34,881 nt of DNA from DAOTTW01 sp034437615 (GTDB lineage Bacteria > Chloroflexota > Anaerolineae > Aggregatilineales > Phototrophicaceae), in assembly GCA_034437615.1 (NCBI GenBank), contig DAOTTW010000189.1, positions 1 through 34,881 on the forward strand. The letters run 5' to 3'. The notes under the pieces are model-generated. The model was given only the letters and a program-made list of their open reading frames with translations, was not told the origin of the DNA and did no database searches. Position numbers and translations under genes: made by a program. Positions 1 through 7,583 of the stretch are shown in pieces (position 1 is the first letter of the stretch; every line of letters begins with the position of its first letter).

Positions 1-1693
1 TCAGCGCGCCCCCAACGTTAGCCGTCGCAGCCGCACGGAACAGCGGGTCGCTGTTTTCCTCGGTATCGGCGCGCACTGGCAATACGGGGTCACTGGATGC
101 AATCAGCAGCAAATCGTTGACGACAGCGCCATCTGCCGCGCCAAACAGCGTCATTGCTTGATCCGGGAAGGCTTCACCAACCTGCGACCAGTTCTCGACC
201 TCACCACCGGATGGCGCACCCCAGATGGTTTCGAGTTCCTGCGGCGTCAGGCAGAAGGCATAGGTATCCTGTGCGTTGGCTACTAGGACCGCCGCCTGAT
301 GCCCCAGCGACATGCTGTAAATCTCGTTGATGTCGTTGGCGGCGCAGGCTTCGCGGCGTTCTTCGCTTGCTTCGTCGTAGGCAAAGACCACATCCAGTTC
401 GCCATTGCACATACGGCGCAGACCTGCGGCCTCGCCCTCGAAAAAGGTGTTGATCGTCAGGTTCGCCTGCTGATTGCCCAGGCTATCGGTCACACGCTGC
501 ACCCAACTAAATACATGCGGTGCGCCACCGATGGCAATTTCACCAAGCAGCGTCTCCGGCACCTCAAAGCCTTCATCAAGCGCGGAGAATTGCCGCCCCT
601 CCAGGTCACCAGCGATAACCAGCCCGTTCGTGATGAACGCGCCAGTGGTCGGCGGCGTAAAACCTGCCTGGACGATAAGCTGGCTGCCCGTTTCGACATC
701 AGCGAACAGTGCCAACAGGTCGGTCAGGTCTGCGATATTGGCCTGATTGACATACACAAACAGACGATCCGCTGCTTCGTAGATGCCGTTTTCGACGGCG
801 CTCACGTTCGGTGCCTGACAGCCCGCTTCGCCGCGTAGCTGAAAATTCGTAACGATGTCACCCGCTTCTTGTGCCGCCTGCAAGCTGACCACACCCAGCG
901 CGCCGGGGGTATCGCTCACGGCCTGGATAATCGCATCCATCGTCGTCAGCGTCGCATCCGAGCGGATGCCATCACCGGCAACCCGTTCATCCAACTGTGC
1001 ATAGCTCAGCGTGCCGAATTCGGGCACAAAAACGCTGAGCGGCAAGGGGCTGCCGTCGGCCTCTGCTTCTGGTGTCGCTTCGGGGTCTGGTGTTGCTTCA
1101 GAGTCGGGCGTTTCTGCCTCCGGCGTGGGTTCTACATATACGCTGGTCGTCGTCCAATCCAGCGTGCGCCCGGTTGCGCTGGGTGCAAACAGCGTCGTCA
1201 AATCTGCTTGTGTCAGGCAAACGTTCAGGTCTTGCTCAGGGTTGCGGATTACGGTCAGGATGCTGTGACCGAGCAACAGTTCAATATATTCGACTTCATT
1301 ATTGATGCAGCGTGCGTCCTCATCGACGGTGATTGCGCGGCTTGTTGCGGCGATCTGCGCCTCGCCTGTGCAAAACGCATCCAAACCCGCGTCGGTGCCC
1401 GTCACATCAAAGGTGATGTTCTCGGCGATTGCGCTAGCTGCTGCCAAATCTTCAAGTAGCGGAAGTGCAATGCCGGAGCCAACCGCAGCCAACGTTCCAG
1501 CGGATGCTTCAGAGGTCTCTGGTTCCGGGGTTGCTTCAGGCAGTGGGGTTGCTTCTGCTTCTTGTGTGACCTCTGCCGCTACGGGGTCGTTCGTCTCGCC
1601 GCTATCATCTTGTGCCTGTGTGCCGACCCAGCTAGCGCTGAGCAACATCATCATCAGCACCGTTGCCAATGCAACGCGCCGTAAAGACTCCAT
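1..1693 (-). CDS. PstS-like periplasmic substrate-binding protein with two tandem domains (3' end beyond window)
   Basis: This open frame reads from ATG at 1693 to the left edge (at least 564 residues) with no stop, so the C-terminus is missing. A GAGGAG Shine-Dalgarno sits just upstream. The N-terminus is a signal peptide (MESLRRVALATVLMMMLLSA) followed by a Thr/Pro/Glu linker. Two PstS-like (phosphate-binding type) domains follow, about residues 66-330 and from about 345 onward. Each has a Cys-x-Gly-Glu segment, a second Cys about a dozen residues on, and a third in FCLT/VCLT, as in CTGEAQIAATSRAI and CNGELDVVFAYDEASEE. The first domain also contains a Glu/Pro/Thr insert at about residues 187-212. 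Such proteins bind phosphate or another small anion outside the membrane and normally feed an ABC transporter or act as sensors. No pstC/A/B lies in the window, so the ligand is unknown. Confidence 0.82.
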   Translation of the reverse strand, partial: MESLRRVALATVLMMMLLSASWVGTQAQDDSGETNDPVAAEVTQEAEATPLPEATPEPETSEASAGTLAAVGSGIALPLLEDLAAASAIAENITFDVTGTDAGLDAFCTGEAQIAATSRAITVDEDARCINNEVEYIELLLGHSILTVIRNPEQDLNVCLTQADLTTLFAPSATGRTLDWTTTSVYVEPTPEAETPDSEATPDPEATPEAEADGSPLPLSVFVPEFGTLSYAQLDERVAGDGIRSDATLTTMDAIIQAVSDTPGALGVVSLQAAQEAGDIVTNFQLRGEAGCQAPNVSAVENGIYEAADRLFVYVNQANIADLTDLLALFADVETGSQLIVQAGFTPPTTGAFITNGLVIAGDLEGRQFSALDEGFEVPETLLGEIAIGGAPHVFSWVQRVTDSLGNQQANLTINTFFEGEAAGLRRMCNGELDVVFAYDEASEERREACAANDINEIYSMSLGHQAAVLVANAQDTYAFCLTPQELETIWGAPSGGEVENWSQVGEAFPDQAMTLFGAADGAVVNDLLLIASSDPVLPVRADTEENSDPLFRAAATANVGGAL

Positions 1694-1778
1694 GCAAATA
1701 CTCCTCGATCAAGCTTATAATAGACGTGAAACTGCGATTGTACTGTTGCCCATAGGAATGTAAAGCCAGATTTTGACT

Positions 1779-2210
1779 ATGCCGAATTCCCAACAAACGA
1801 TTTACGAGATAATTGGCGGCGAAGAAACCGTGCGCGAACTGGTCGATGTCTTTTATGCGAAGGTCGAAGCAGACCCAGTATTGCGCCCGATCTTCCCCGA
1901 CGACCTGGAGCCGGGCAAGCGTTGGCAATACCTGTTTCTGATGCAACGTTGGGGCGGTCCGACGCAATACGCCGCTGAACGCGGACACCCGCGCCTGCGA
2001 ATGCGCCACATGCCCTTTCCCATTGACAGCGAAGCCCGCGACCATTGGGTGCAACACATGCTGGATGCAGTTGATGAGGTCGGCATCCCAGAACCCGCCC
2101 GTTCAGAGATGCGCCAATTCTTCGATCAGGGGGCCACGTTCATGATTAACCGCTACGCCCCGCAAGACGCATCCGACGACAGCGACGAACAAGGAGATAG
2201 CGAAGCATGA
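1779..2210 (+). CDS. Truncated haemoglobin, group II (TrHbO-like)
   Basis: A haem protein of 143 residues from ATG 1779 (a TTG two codons earlier is also possible; no strong ribosome site is visible). Group II truncated globins bind O2, NO or related ligands in the cytoplasm, usually for detoxification or redox work. The sequence shows the family's FY helix-B motif (about residues 25-26), a DPVLRPIFP turn, the proximal histidine in LRMRHMPF (His77) and the group II tryptophan in ARDHWVQHM (Trp90). Length fits the family, plus a short acidic tail (DASDDSDEQGDSEA). The stop overlaps the start of the next gene (ATGA), so translational coupling with the small membrane protein is likely. The ligand and redox partner cannot be seen from sequence. 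Confidence 0.9.
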   Translation: MPNSQQTIYEIIGGEETVRELVDVFYAKVEADPVLRPIFPDDLEPGKRWQYLFLMQRWGGPTQYAAERGHPRLRMRHMPFPIDSEARDHWVQHMLDAVDEVGIPEPARSEMRQFFDQGATFMINRYAPQDASDDSDEQGDSEA

Positions 2211-2596
2211 GCAGCCAGAACGCCGCCTACAATCAACCCGAAGATGAGTCTGTATCGTTGGGGCAGCGCTTGCTCACCCTGCCGCGACTGCTGCGCATCG
2301 CCATTGTGCTGCTGCTGGCCATCGGGACGACACTGGCTATTTTCCCGCTGGTAGATCGTATTTACATCCAGTATTTCTTTGCCAGCGATACAGTTATCCT
2401 GCCATCATTGGTTTCGGCGGCGGTCGGCGCGCTGATGTACGTCAGCGGCTGGCAGCTATACGTCGGCACCGTTGGCCACACGCGGCCAGCGACCCGCGCC
2501 CTATGGCTGTATTTTGCGATAGGGATTGCGGCCTTGCTGATTGACATTGGCTTAATCGTACAGGGCATTTCGATGCTGCCAGCCATAGCGGGCTGA
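2207..2596 (+). CDS. Small three-helix membrane protein coupled to the truncated haemoglobin
   Basis: A 129-residue protein whose ATG overlaps the globin stop by four bases. I do not recognise a family. After a polar N-terminus of about 28 residues it has three hydrophobic stretches: about residues 30-50 (IAIVLLLAIGTTLAIFPLV), 62-85 and 99-125 (LWLYFAIGIAALLIDIGLIV). There are no cysteines and no obvious haem-ligand histidine pairs. The overlap says it is made together with the globin and it may place the globin's activity at the membrane, but that is inference. A MITE-like repeat begins 17 bases after its stop. Confidence 0.7.
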   Translation: MSSQNAAYNQPEDESVSLGQRLLTLPRLLRIAIVLLLAIGTTLAIFPLVDRIYIQYFFASDTVILPSLVSAAVGALMYVSGWQLYVGTVGHTRPATRALWLYFAIGIAALLIDIGLIVQGISMLPAIAG

Positions 2597-2613
2597 TGAA
2601 TTAGCTGATGGAT

Positions 2614-2740
2614 TAATGGATAAACCAAAGCAAACCGATATGATCGTAGGGACACGGCAAGCCGTGTCTGTCATCTGCGGACGCCAAGAATGGCGTCCCT
2701 ATAAAGATCATCTGAATCCGTTTTGATTTTTCCATCAGAT
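2614..2740. repeat. MITE-like element, copy A (terminal inverted repeats, two inner hairpins)
   Basis: The left end starts TAATGGATAAAC and the right end finishes TCCATCAGAT. Reverse-complementing the right end gives an approximately 32-base inverted match to the left end, ending in ATGATC on both sides. Inside are two hairpins flanked by TAGGG and CCCTA: GACACGGCaaGCCGTGTC at about 2651-2668 and GGACGCCaagaatGGCGTCC at about 2679-2698. The first 40 bases match copy B (10770) at about 35 positions. No coding capacity, so any mobility would need a transposase elsewhere. Confidence 0.75.
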
Positions 2741-2796
2741 CGAATTTGCGAAACACACAACAGCCCAAAGGATGACACAGAGGATGACACACCATC

Positions 2797-3411
2797 ATGA
2801 AACGCGGACGTAACATCATTGTGGCCCTGCTTTTGGCTATGGCGTTACTGGCGGCTTGCACACCCGCAACCGAGGGAGCGTTGCCTACGTTGATCCCTGT
2901 AGATCAGCAGGCGACAACGGACGCCGCGCAAAACACAGGCCCATCGCCGTCACCCACACACACCCTGCCCCCATCTGATACGCCGCTGCCATTGGTGCGC
3001 CCGACCCTGCCACCGACGTTCACGCCATCGCCAACCGCGTCGGTGCCACCATCACCAACCGTGTTCATCCCCACGCCGACGCTGTTCATCCCGCCCGGTG
3101 GCCAAGAGCCGGAAAGCTGCTCGACCTTCCGTATTCGCTTTCAAGAAAGTGACCGTGAATTTGCTGAAGGTGAAGCGCCCCGCGTAAGTTGGAACCCAGT
3201 TGAAGATGCAGAACTGTATCGCATCAACCTGTTGCAATCCGATGGTCAGGTTCTACAACGCGATACTCTGCTGGGCACACAATACGTCTTCAACGAATCG
3301 TTCTTCGAGTTTGGCAACCAGTACGGCTGGGAGGCGTACCCGCTGGATGTGACAGGTGGGCAGATGTGCCGCTCGATTGGCGGCGAACTCATCCCACGAC
3401 CAAGCCGTTAG
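2797..3411 (+). CDS. Lipoprotein with Pro/Thr-rich linker and C-terminal beta-rich domain
   Basis: A 204-residue secreted protein. The N-terminus is a lipoprotein signal (VALLLAMALLAAC) with the lipobox Leu-Ala-Ala-Cys at about residues 18-21, so it should be anchored to the outer face of the membrane. Residues 45-105 are a low-complexity Pro/Thr/Ser linker of the extracellular stalk type common in Chloroflexota. Residues 108-204 form a compact domain with two cysteines (SCSTF and QMCRS) and the pattern PRVSWNPVEDAELYRINL, which resembles a fibronectin type III-like fold. No enzyme motif is seen. It converges on thyX with only seven bases between the stop codons. Function unknown. Confidence 0.75.
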   Translation: MKRGRNIIVALLLAMALLAACTPATEGALPTLIPVDQQATTDAAQNTGPSPSPTHTLPPSDTPLPLVRPTLPPTFTPSPTASVPPSPTVFIPTPTLFIPPGGQEPESCSTFRIRFQESDREFAEGEAPRVSWNPVEDAELYRINLLQSDGQVLQRDTLLGTQYVFNESFFEFGNQYGWEAYPLDVTGGQMCRSIGGELIPRPSR

Positions 3412-3418
3412 GCTTAAA

Positions 3419-4156
3419 TCACGCCTCCTGTGGATTCAGGATGTACTGCTCGAAGGCTTCGGCGGTCCAGGGCAGCGCAGGCTTGAAGAAATGCTCGTAA
3501 ATAGCCTGGGCGTACACACGAATCTCGTGTTGTGCGTCTGCTGCCATGCGCAGGCGCAAAAAATGCATCAGGTTATGTGCGTCCACCTTCACGACCCAGG
3601 TGTAATAAACGCTGAAACCGGGCAGGAATAGCCGCGCCATCTCCCGCGAGACACCTTTTTCCAGCGCTTCACTATACAGCTTGAAGCCCTGTTCGTAATG
3701 TTCCAGCAGCTTTTGCGATAAGTCCTGGCTATCCGCATCGGTTAATTGGCCTTCGCTAGCCTGCTTATTATCCTTCGATTGCTTGCGCCATGCATCCGGC
3801 ACATAAAAGTCGTCTTCCTGAAAGGGCGTATAACGTCCTGATTGTGCATTCATGGATTGCGTGCGGTGCCTGACCCATTGCCACCACGTCACCAGCGGCG
3901 CACGCACCCGGAACTTAAATTCGACCATCTCGAAGGGGCTGGTATGGCGGTTGCGCAGCAGATAAAACAGCAGCTTCTTGTCGCGCTGCTCACCCTTGCT
4001 CTCACCCAGGAAGCTCACGCGGGCTGCGTTGACGATGGCCAGATCAGCGGAGACATGCGCGTTGGGGTGCGGCATCATGTCGATAAGCTGCACGAAGCCC
4101 TTATCCAGCACATCGACATGCTTGCCAATTAACGTCTCGTGTTCATTTTCGCTCAT
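3419..4156 (-). CDS. thyX: Flavin-dependent thymidylate synthase
   Basis: ThyX makes dTMP from dUMP using FAD, NADPH and methylenetetrahydrofolate, replacing ThyA. The diagnostic ThyX signature is intact as RHRTQSMNAQSGRY near residues 96-109. Further family features include the segment RNRHTSPFEMVEF, which contacts FAD/dUMP, and the C-terminal LRLRMAADAQHEIR segment that holds substrate-binding arginines. Length (about 245) is normal. The start is either GTG 4159 or ATG 4156; I chose ATG because an AGAGGG ribosome site sits at better spacing. It lies 33 bases downstream of ruvA on the same strand and is probably the last gene of the yebC-ruvC-ruvA run. A DNA-precursor enzyme fits beside recombination genes. 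Confidence 0.96.
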   Translation of the reverse strand: MSENEHETLIGKHVDVLDKGFVQLIDMMPHPNAHVSADLAIVNAARVSFLGESKGEQRDKKLLFYLLRNRHTSPFEMVEFKFRVRAPLVTWWQWVRHRTQSMNAQSGRYTPFQEDDFYVPDAWRKQSKDNKQASEGQLTDADSQDLSQKLLEHYEQGFKLYSEALEKGVSREMARLFLPGFSVYYTWVVKVDAHNLMHFLRLRMAADAQHEIRVYAQAIYEHFFKPALPWTAEAFEQYILNPQEA

Positions 4157-4189
4157 CACACCCTCTCTCCGGTCCGGTCTATCTCTGGT

Positions 4190-4777
4190 TTATCCGCTGA
4201 GATACTGCAACGACAAGCGAATGCGCTCCTGTACGTCGTCCGGCGCATCCGCAGGCAGTGCTTGCACCGCCGTTTGAGCTTCTACCACACTGAAGCCCAG
4301 GCCAATCAGCGCGTCCATCACATCACTGTTCACGTCGTCATCCATAACAGGCGCGGCACCCAAACCCACAGGCATCTTGCTCTTTAGCTCGAATACGATT
4401 TTCTGCGCGGTCTTTTTGCCGATACCGGGCACACGTGTCAGCAATTCCGAGCGTTCCGTCACGACAGCGTTACGCAGGTTATCCACCGTCATCGTACTTA
4501 AAATCGTCGTCGCCAGGCGTGGCCCGACGCCTGTGACTTTAATTAGCATATCAAATAGATCACGCTCGGCTTCGGCAGCGAAGCCATACAGCATCAGCGC
4601 ATCCTCACGCACGATCAAGCGTGTGTGCATGAAGACCTCGGCTTCGCTGTTGGCGGCATCGCGGCTGCGCTCCACCGCTACCCGTGTTGCGATTACCTGC
4701 ACGCCGACGCCGCCGACAATTACCGTCACCGTGTCATTGGTCGTTTGGGCCACACGGCCTTGAATGCTCGTAATCAT
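4190..4777 (-). CDS. ruvA: Holliday junction branch migration protein RuvA
   Basis: RuvA binds the four-way Holliday junction and loads the RuvB motor for branch migration in recombinational repair. The 195-residue protein has the N-terminal OB-fold (starting MITSIQGRVAQTTNDTVTV), two helix-hairpin-helix DNA-binding motifs (KVTGVGPRLATTILS and TRVPGIGKKTAQKIVFELK) and a C-terminal RuvB-binding three-helix domain (VMDALIGLGFSVVEAQTAV). Length is standard. It follows ruvC with a 17-base gap and precedes thyX, so co-transcription is likely. RuvB is not in the window, so the motor must be encoded elsewhere. Confidence 0.96.
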   Translation of the reverse strand: MITSIQGRVAQTTNDTVTVIVGGVGVQVIATRVAVERSRDAANSEAEVFMHTRLIVREDALMLYGFAAEAERDLFDMLIKVTGVGPRLATTILSTMTVDNLRNAVVTERSELLTRVPGIGKKTAQKIVFELKSKMPVGLGAAPVMDDDVNSDVMDALIGLGFSVVEAQTAVQALPADAPDDVQERIRLSLQYLSG

Positions 4778-4794
4778 AAGCTGTGTTCAACCCG

Positions 4795-5292
4795 CTAGAT
4801 CAGGTCATAGCCGCCTGCGTAGCGCCCAACGTGAATATCTGTGATGGCGATGGCCAGTGCATCGGCGGCGTCGTCCGGGCGCGGGATTTTTTCCAGGCTC
4901 AGTAACATACGCACCATCTCTTGCATCTGCGTTTTATCCGCACCGCCATAACCAGAGATAGATTGCTTGATGAAATTGGGCTTGTATTCCTTGATCGGCA
5001 CACCTGCCTGCTCCAACGCCAGCAAAATCACGCCTCGGCCCTGCGCAACGGTCATGGCTGTCGTGGTGTTCTTCGCAAAGAACAGCTCCTCGACCCCAGA
5101 GCGATCTGGCTGATAGACCTCAATCAGAGAGGTCAAATTCTGATGAATTCGCGCCAGGCGCTCCGGCATGGGTACATTTGCCGATGTGCGGATCGTGCCA
5201 TACTTCACCGCATCCAGCGAGCCATCCGGGTTTTCGCGCACCAGCCCGTAGCCAATCGTAGCCGTGCCGGGGTCTATGCCCATCACCAGCAT
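4795..5292 (-). CDS. ruvC: Crossover junction endodeoxyribonuclease RuvC
   Basis: RuvC is the Holliday junction resolvase that cuts the junction symmetrically. The RNase H-like active site is complete: Asp7 in MGIDPGTATIGYG, a Glu in GVEELFFAKN (residues 68-69) and the C-terminal acidic cluster PDDAADALAIA (Asp140, Asp141, Asp144). At 165 residues it has the normal length. The ATG overlaps the yebC stop codon by one base (TGATG), implying translational coupling, and ruvA follows after 17 bases. The order yebC-ruvC-ruvA is widely conserved in bacteria, which supports the identification. Confidence 0.97.
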   Translation of the reverse strand: MLVMGIDPGTATIGYGLVRENPDGSLDAVKYGTIRTSANVPMPERLARIHQNLTSLIEVYQPDRSGVEELFFAKNTTTAMTVAQGRGVILLALEQAGVPIKEYKPNFIKQSISGYGGADKTQMQEMVRMLLSLEKIPRPDDAADALAIAITDIHVGRYAGGYDLI

Positions 5293-6047
5293 CAGGCTTC
5301 GGCTTCCAGCGCTGCGGCCAATTCGTCGTTAATAGCCAGGCTCGATGCAACGCTCTGCACGTCGTCCAGGTCTTCCAGCTTCTCCAGCAGGCGCATATTC
5401 TGCATAGCGACGTTAACGGGCTGGCTCACTTCGTTCTGTGCCATCCAGCGCAATTCACTTTCTTCGATCTCGTAGCTATTATCAACCAACGCCTGCTCAA
5501 CGGCAGCAAAGGCTTCACGCGGCGTGTAGACGATCACGCTGCCGTCTTCGTTAACCACGTCTTCCGCGCCGACTTCAGCGGCCACCATGAAGACCTCTTC
5601 AAAATCCAGGTCCTCACCCTTCAGCGCGATATAGCCCTTCTGATCGAACTGCCACGCAACAGAGCCTGGGTTGGCCATATTGCCGCCGTTCTTGTTAAAG
5701 GCGTTCTTGATCTCACCCAATGAGCGATTGCGGTTGTCGGTGATGACTTCCACAATAAAGGCCACACCATCCACACCATAGCCTTCATAGGTGATCTCTT
5801 CCAGCGAACCACCATCAAGTTCACCTGTGCCGCGCTTGATCGCTCGCTCGATGTTATCCTTCGGCATATTGGACGATTTCGCCTTGATTACCGCCAATTT
5901 CAGGCGCGGATTGCCTGTCTCATCACCGCCACCTTCGCGGGCTGCAATCGTGATTTCTTTGGCCAGTCGTGTGAAAATCTTAGCGCGTTTGGCGTCTTCT
6001 GCGCCTTTCTTGCGCTTGATGGTTGACCATTTACTATGTCCAGACAT
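5292..6047 (-). CDS. yebC: YebC/PmpR family protein
   Basis: A 251-residue protein with the hallmark N-terminus MSGHSKWSTIKRKKG and the segment TYEGYGVDGVAFIVEVITDNRNR, which are diagnostic for YebC. Family members were first described as transcriptional regulators; more recent work connects some to translation through difficult (proline-rich) stretches. Which role applies here cannot be told from sequence. It heads the ruvC-ruvA run; its stop overlaps the ruvC start. A consensus TATAAT on the minus strand lies about 50 bases upstream, back-to-back with the promoter of the FecR-like gene. Confidence 0.96.
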   Translation of the reverse strand: MSGHSKWSTIKRKKGAEDAKRAKIFTRLAKEITIAAREGGGDETGNPRLKLAVIKAKSSNMPKDNIERAIKRGTGELDGGSLEEITYEGYGVDGVAFIVEVITDNRNRSLGEIKNAFNKNGGNMANPGSVAWQFDQKGYIALKGEDLDFEEVFMVAAEVGAEDVVNEDGSVIVYTPREAFAAVEQALVDNSYEIEESELRWMAQNEVSQPVNVAMQNMRLLEKLEDLDDVQSVASSLAINDELAAALEAEA

Positions 6048-6097
6048 GGTCGGGAAACTCCGTCTACTTTTCGTCGTTGCGTTATGCTGAATACAGT

Positions 6098-6103
6098 ATT
6101 ATA
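6098..6103 (-). promoter_or_regulatory. Candidate -10 box for yebC-ruvC-ruvA
   Basis: The minus strand reads TATAAT here, about 50 bases upstream of the yebC ATG. I see no convincing -35 at 17 bases, so this rests on the -10 match and its position in a divergent gap. Confidence 0.45.
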
Positions 6104-6137
6104 GCGCATCCCTTGCTATCCGGGTAAGCCCACACTA

Positions 6138-6146
6138 TGCTATAAT
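6138..6146 (+). promoter_or_regulatory. Extended -10 promoter for the FecR-like gene
   Basis: TGCTATAAT is a perfect extended -10 (TG, one base, TATAAT), 50 bases upstream of the TTG start at 6196. The nearest TTGCTA is 22 bases away, too far for a standard -35, which fits an extended -10 promoter. It lies about 35 bases from the opposing yebC -10. Confidence 0.6.
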
Positions 6147-6195
6147 CCGTTCCGCCAAAACTCGATAGCCTGCAAACAGAAATAAGCGACTCAAT

Positions 6196-7578
6196 TTGAC
6201 ACAAGCCGTACTCTCGCCCGGACAGACCCCAGAAAGCCAACCTTATCCGATGGAGCGCGTGGCGTGGCTCGTCATGCTATTTTCATTTGCCATGCTGATG
6301 GGCCTGTGCACAATCAGCAGCATCGGTATTTATTATTTCCTATTTGAATCAACCGTGAATGTCGTACCGCTGGTACAGGTCGGACGCGGCACAGCAGTCA
6401 TCACAGACGCAGGCTTCACCGAGCGCGGGGTGCGCAACAGCAGCATGTTAAGCAGCTTGCCGTCAAATATCAGCACGGATTCACAATCACAGGCTACAAT
6501 CCTGCTTAATGACGGCGATAGCGAGGCTTCGCTTGTCGCAGCACTGACGCTGCACACCAACACCACACTAGCGGTACGTCGCGCCGTCACACCTCGCTTT
6601 AGCTGGAGCCGCAGCAACCAGCAAATTACCCTGGGTGCTTTGCTAGGCCGCGTCGATGTGCTTGTCACAAGCAAACGCGCTGGTTTAAGCCTGGACATCG
6701 AGACGCAGCAAGGCGTTCAGGTGCAATTGCTGGAACGGGGGCGCTACATACTGGATGTCAGCGAAGGGCGCGTCAACGTCATTACACGCCAGGGTTACGC
6801 ACGCCTACACAGCATCAACAAGAATACCGTCAGTGACATCCGCGACGGTCAACAGGGCACGCTCATCGTCAGTCACGGTGAACCCGTCGTGAAAAGCGCC
6901 CGTGATAACCTGATCGACAACAGCCTGATTACCTTTGCCATCCCCGAAGTCGAACGCGATACAGATACAGACATAGTAGCCTTGCCATCACGTTGGGGCT
7001 GTACCATCAGCCAAGACGGACCACCACGCGGTAGCTACAGCGATGATTGGCGGCAAGGCCGCCGAGTATTGCGCCTTGTGCGTAGCCAGGACGCTACCGC
7101 CAGCGGTGAAGTGCGTTGCGTACAAGCCTACGCTGAGCCAGGTCAGGACGTGCGCGGCTTTAACCTCATGGAGTTGGATGTCACGTTTATTGTGGATTAT
7201 CAGTCTTTAGGGCGTTGTGGCACAAAGGGCAGCGAGTGCCCCTTGATGCTTCAGATTGTGTATGAGGACGTGAACGGCGAAACGAAGGAATGGCTGCAAG
7301 GCTTCTACTACAACGAAAACGCCCAATTTGATTATCCGAGCCGCTGCACGACCTGCCTGCCCGGTGTACCAGATCATCAGTCTATCAATGAAAAAGCGTG
7401 GTATACGTACCGTTCCGGCAATCTATACAATACGCTGAGCACGACACTAGGCGAACCCGCTTATATCAAAAGCATCGCGTTTTACGCCTCTGGCCACCAA
7501 TTCGACGCCTCCGTCAGCGAATTTGCGCTGACAGCAGGTATCGGTGATGCAGTCGTTCCAGCAGTCATCAGCGAGTAG
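6196..7578 (+). CDS. Membrane-anchored FecR-like protein with C-terminal beta-sandwich domain
   Basis: A protein of about 460 residues. After about 20 polar residues comes one membrane helix (about 22-50, VAWLVMLFSFAMLMGLCTIS). Residues 55-225 resemble a FecR-type domain, whose known members sense or transmit signals or bind peptidoglycan-like material outside the cell: note ITLGALLGRVDVLVTS, RAGLSLDIETQQG and GRYILDVSEGRVNVITRQG. Residues 230-455 look like a galactose-binding-type jelly roll with six cysteines (WGC, VRCV, GRCG, SECP and SRCTTC), which could form disulfides outside the cell. The start is uncertain: TTG 6196 or ATG 6250 (MERVAW), which would begin just before the helix. It ends five bases from the opposing radC stop. 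No sigma factor partner is nearby. Confidence 0.7.
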   Translation: MTQAVLSPGQTPESQPYPMERVAWLVMLFSFAMLMGLCTISSIGIYYFLFESTVNVVPLVQVGRGTAVITDAGFTERGVRNSSMLSSLPSNISTDSQSQATILLNDGDSEASLVAALTLHTNTTLAVRRAVTPRFSWSRSNQQITLGALLGRVDVLVTSKRAGLSLDIETQQGVQVQLLERGRYILDVSEGRVNVITRQGYARLHSINKNTVSDIRDGQQGTLIVSHGEPVVKSARDNLIDNSLITFAIPEVERDTDTDIVALPSRWGCTISQDGPPRGSYSDDWRQGRRVLRLVRSQDATASGEVRCVQAYAEPGQDVRGFNLMELDVTFIVDYQSLGRCGTKGSECPLMLQIVYEDVNGETKEWLQGFYYNENAQFDYPSRCTTCLPGVPDHQSINEKAWYTYRSGNLYNTLSTTLGEPAYIKSIAFYASGHQFDASVSEFALTAGIGDAVVPAVISE

Positions 7579-7583
7579 CCGCG

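Noticed and set aside
299..1763. Several plus-strand open frames of 77 to 196 codons
   Set aside because: They are antisense to the PstS-like gene, which has a signal peptide, ribosome site and clear domain motifs over its whole length; the plus-strand products have no coherent domain.
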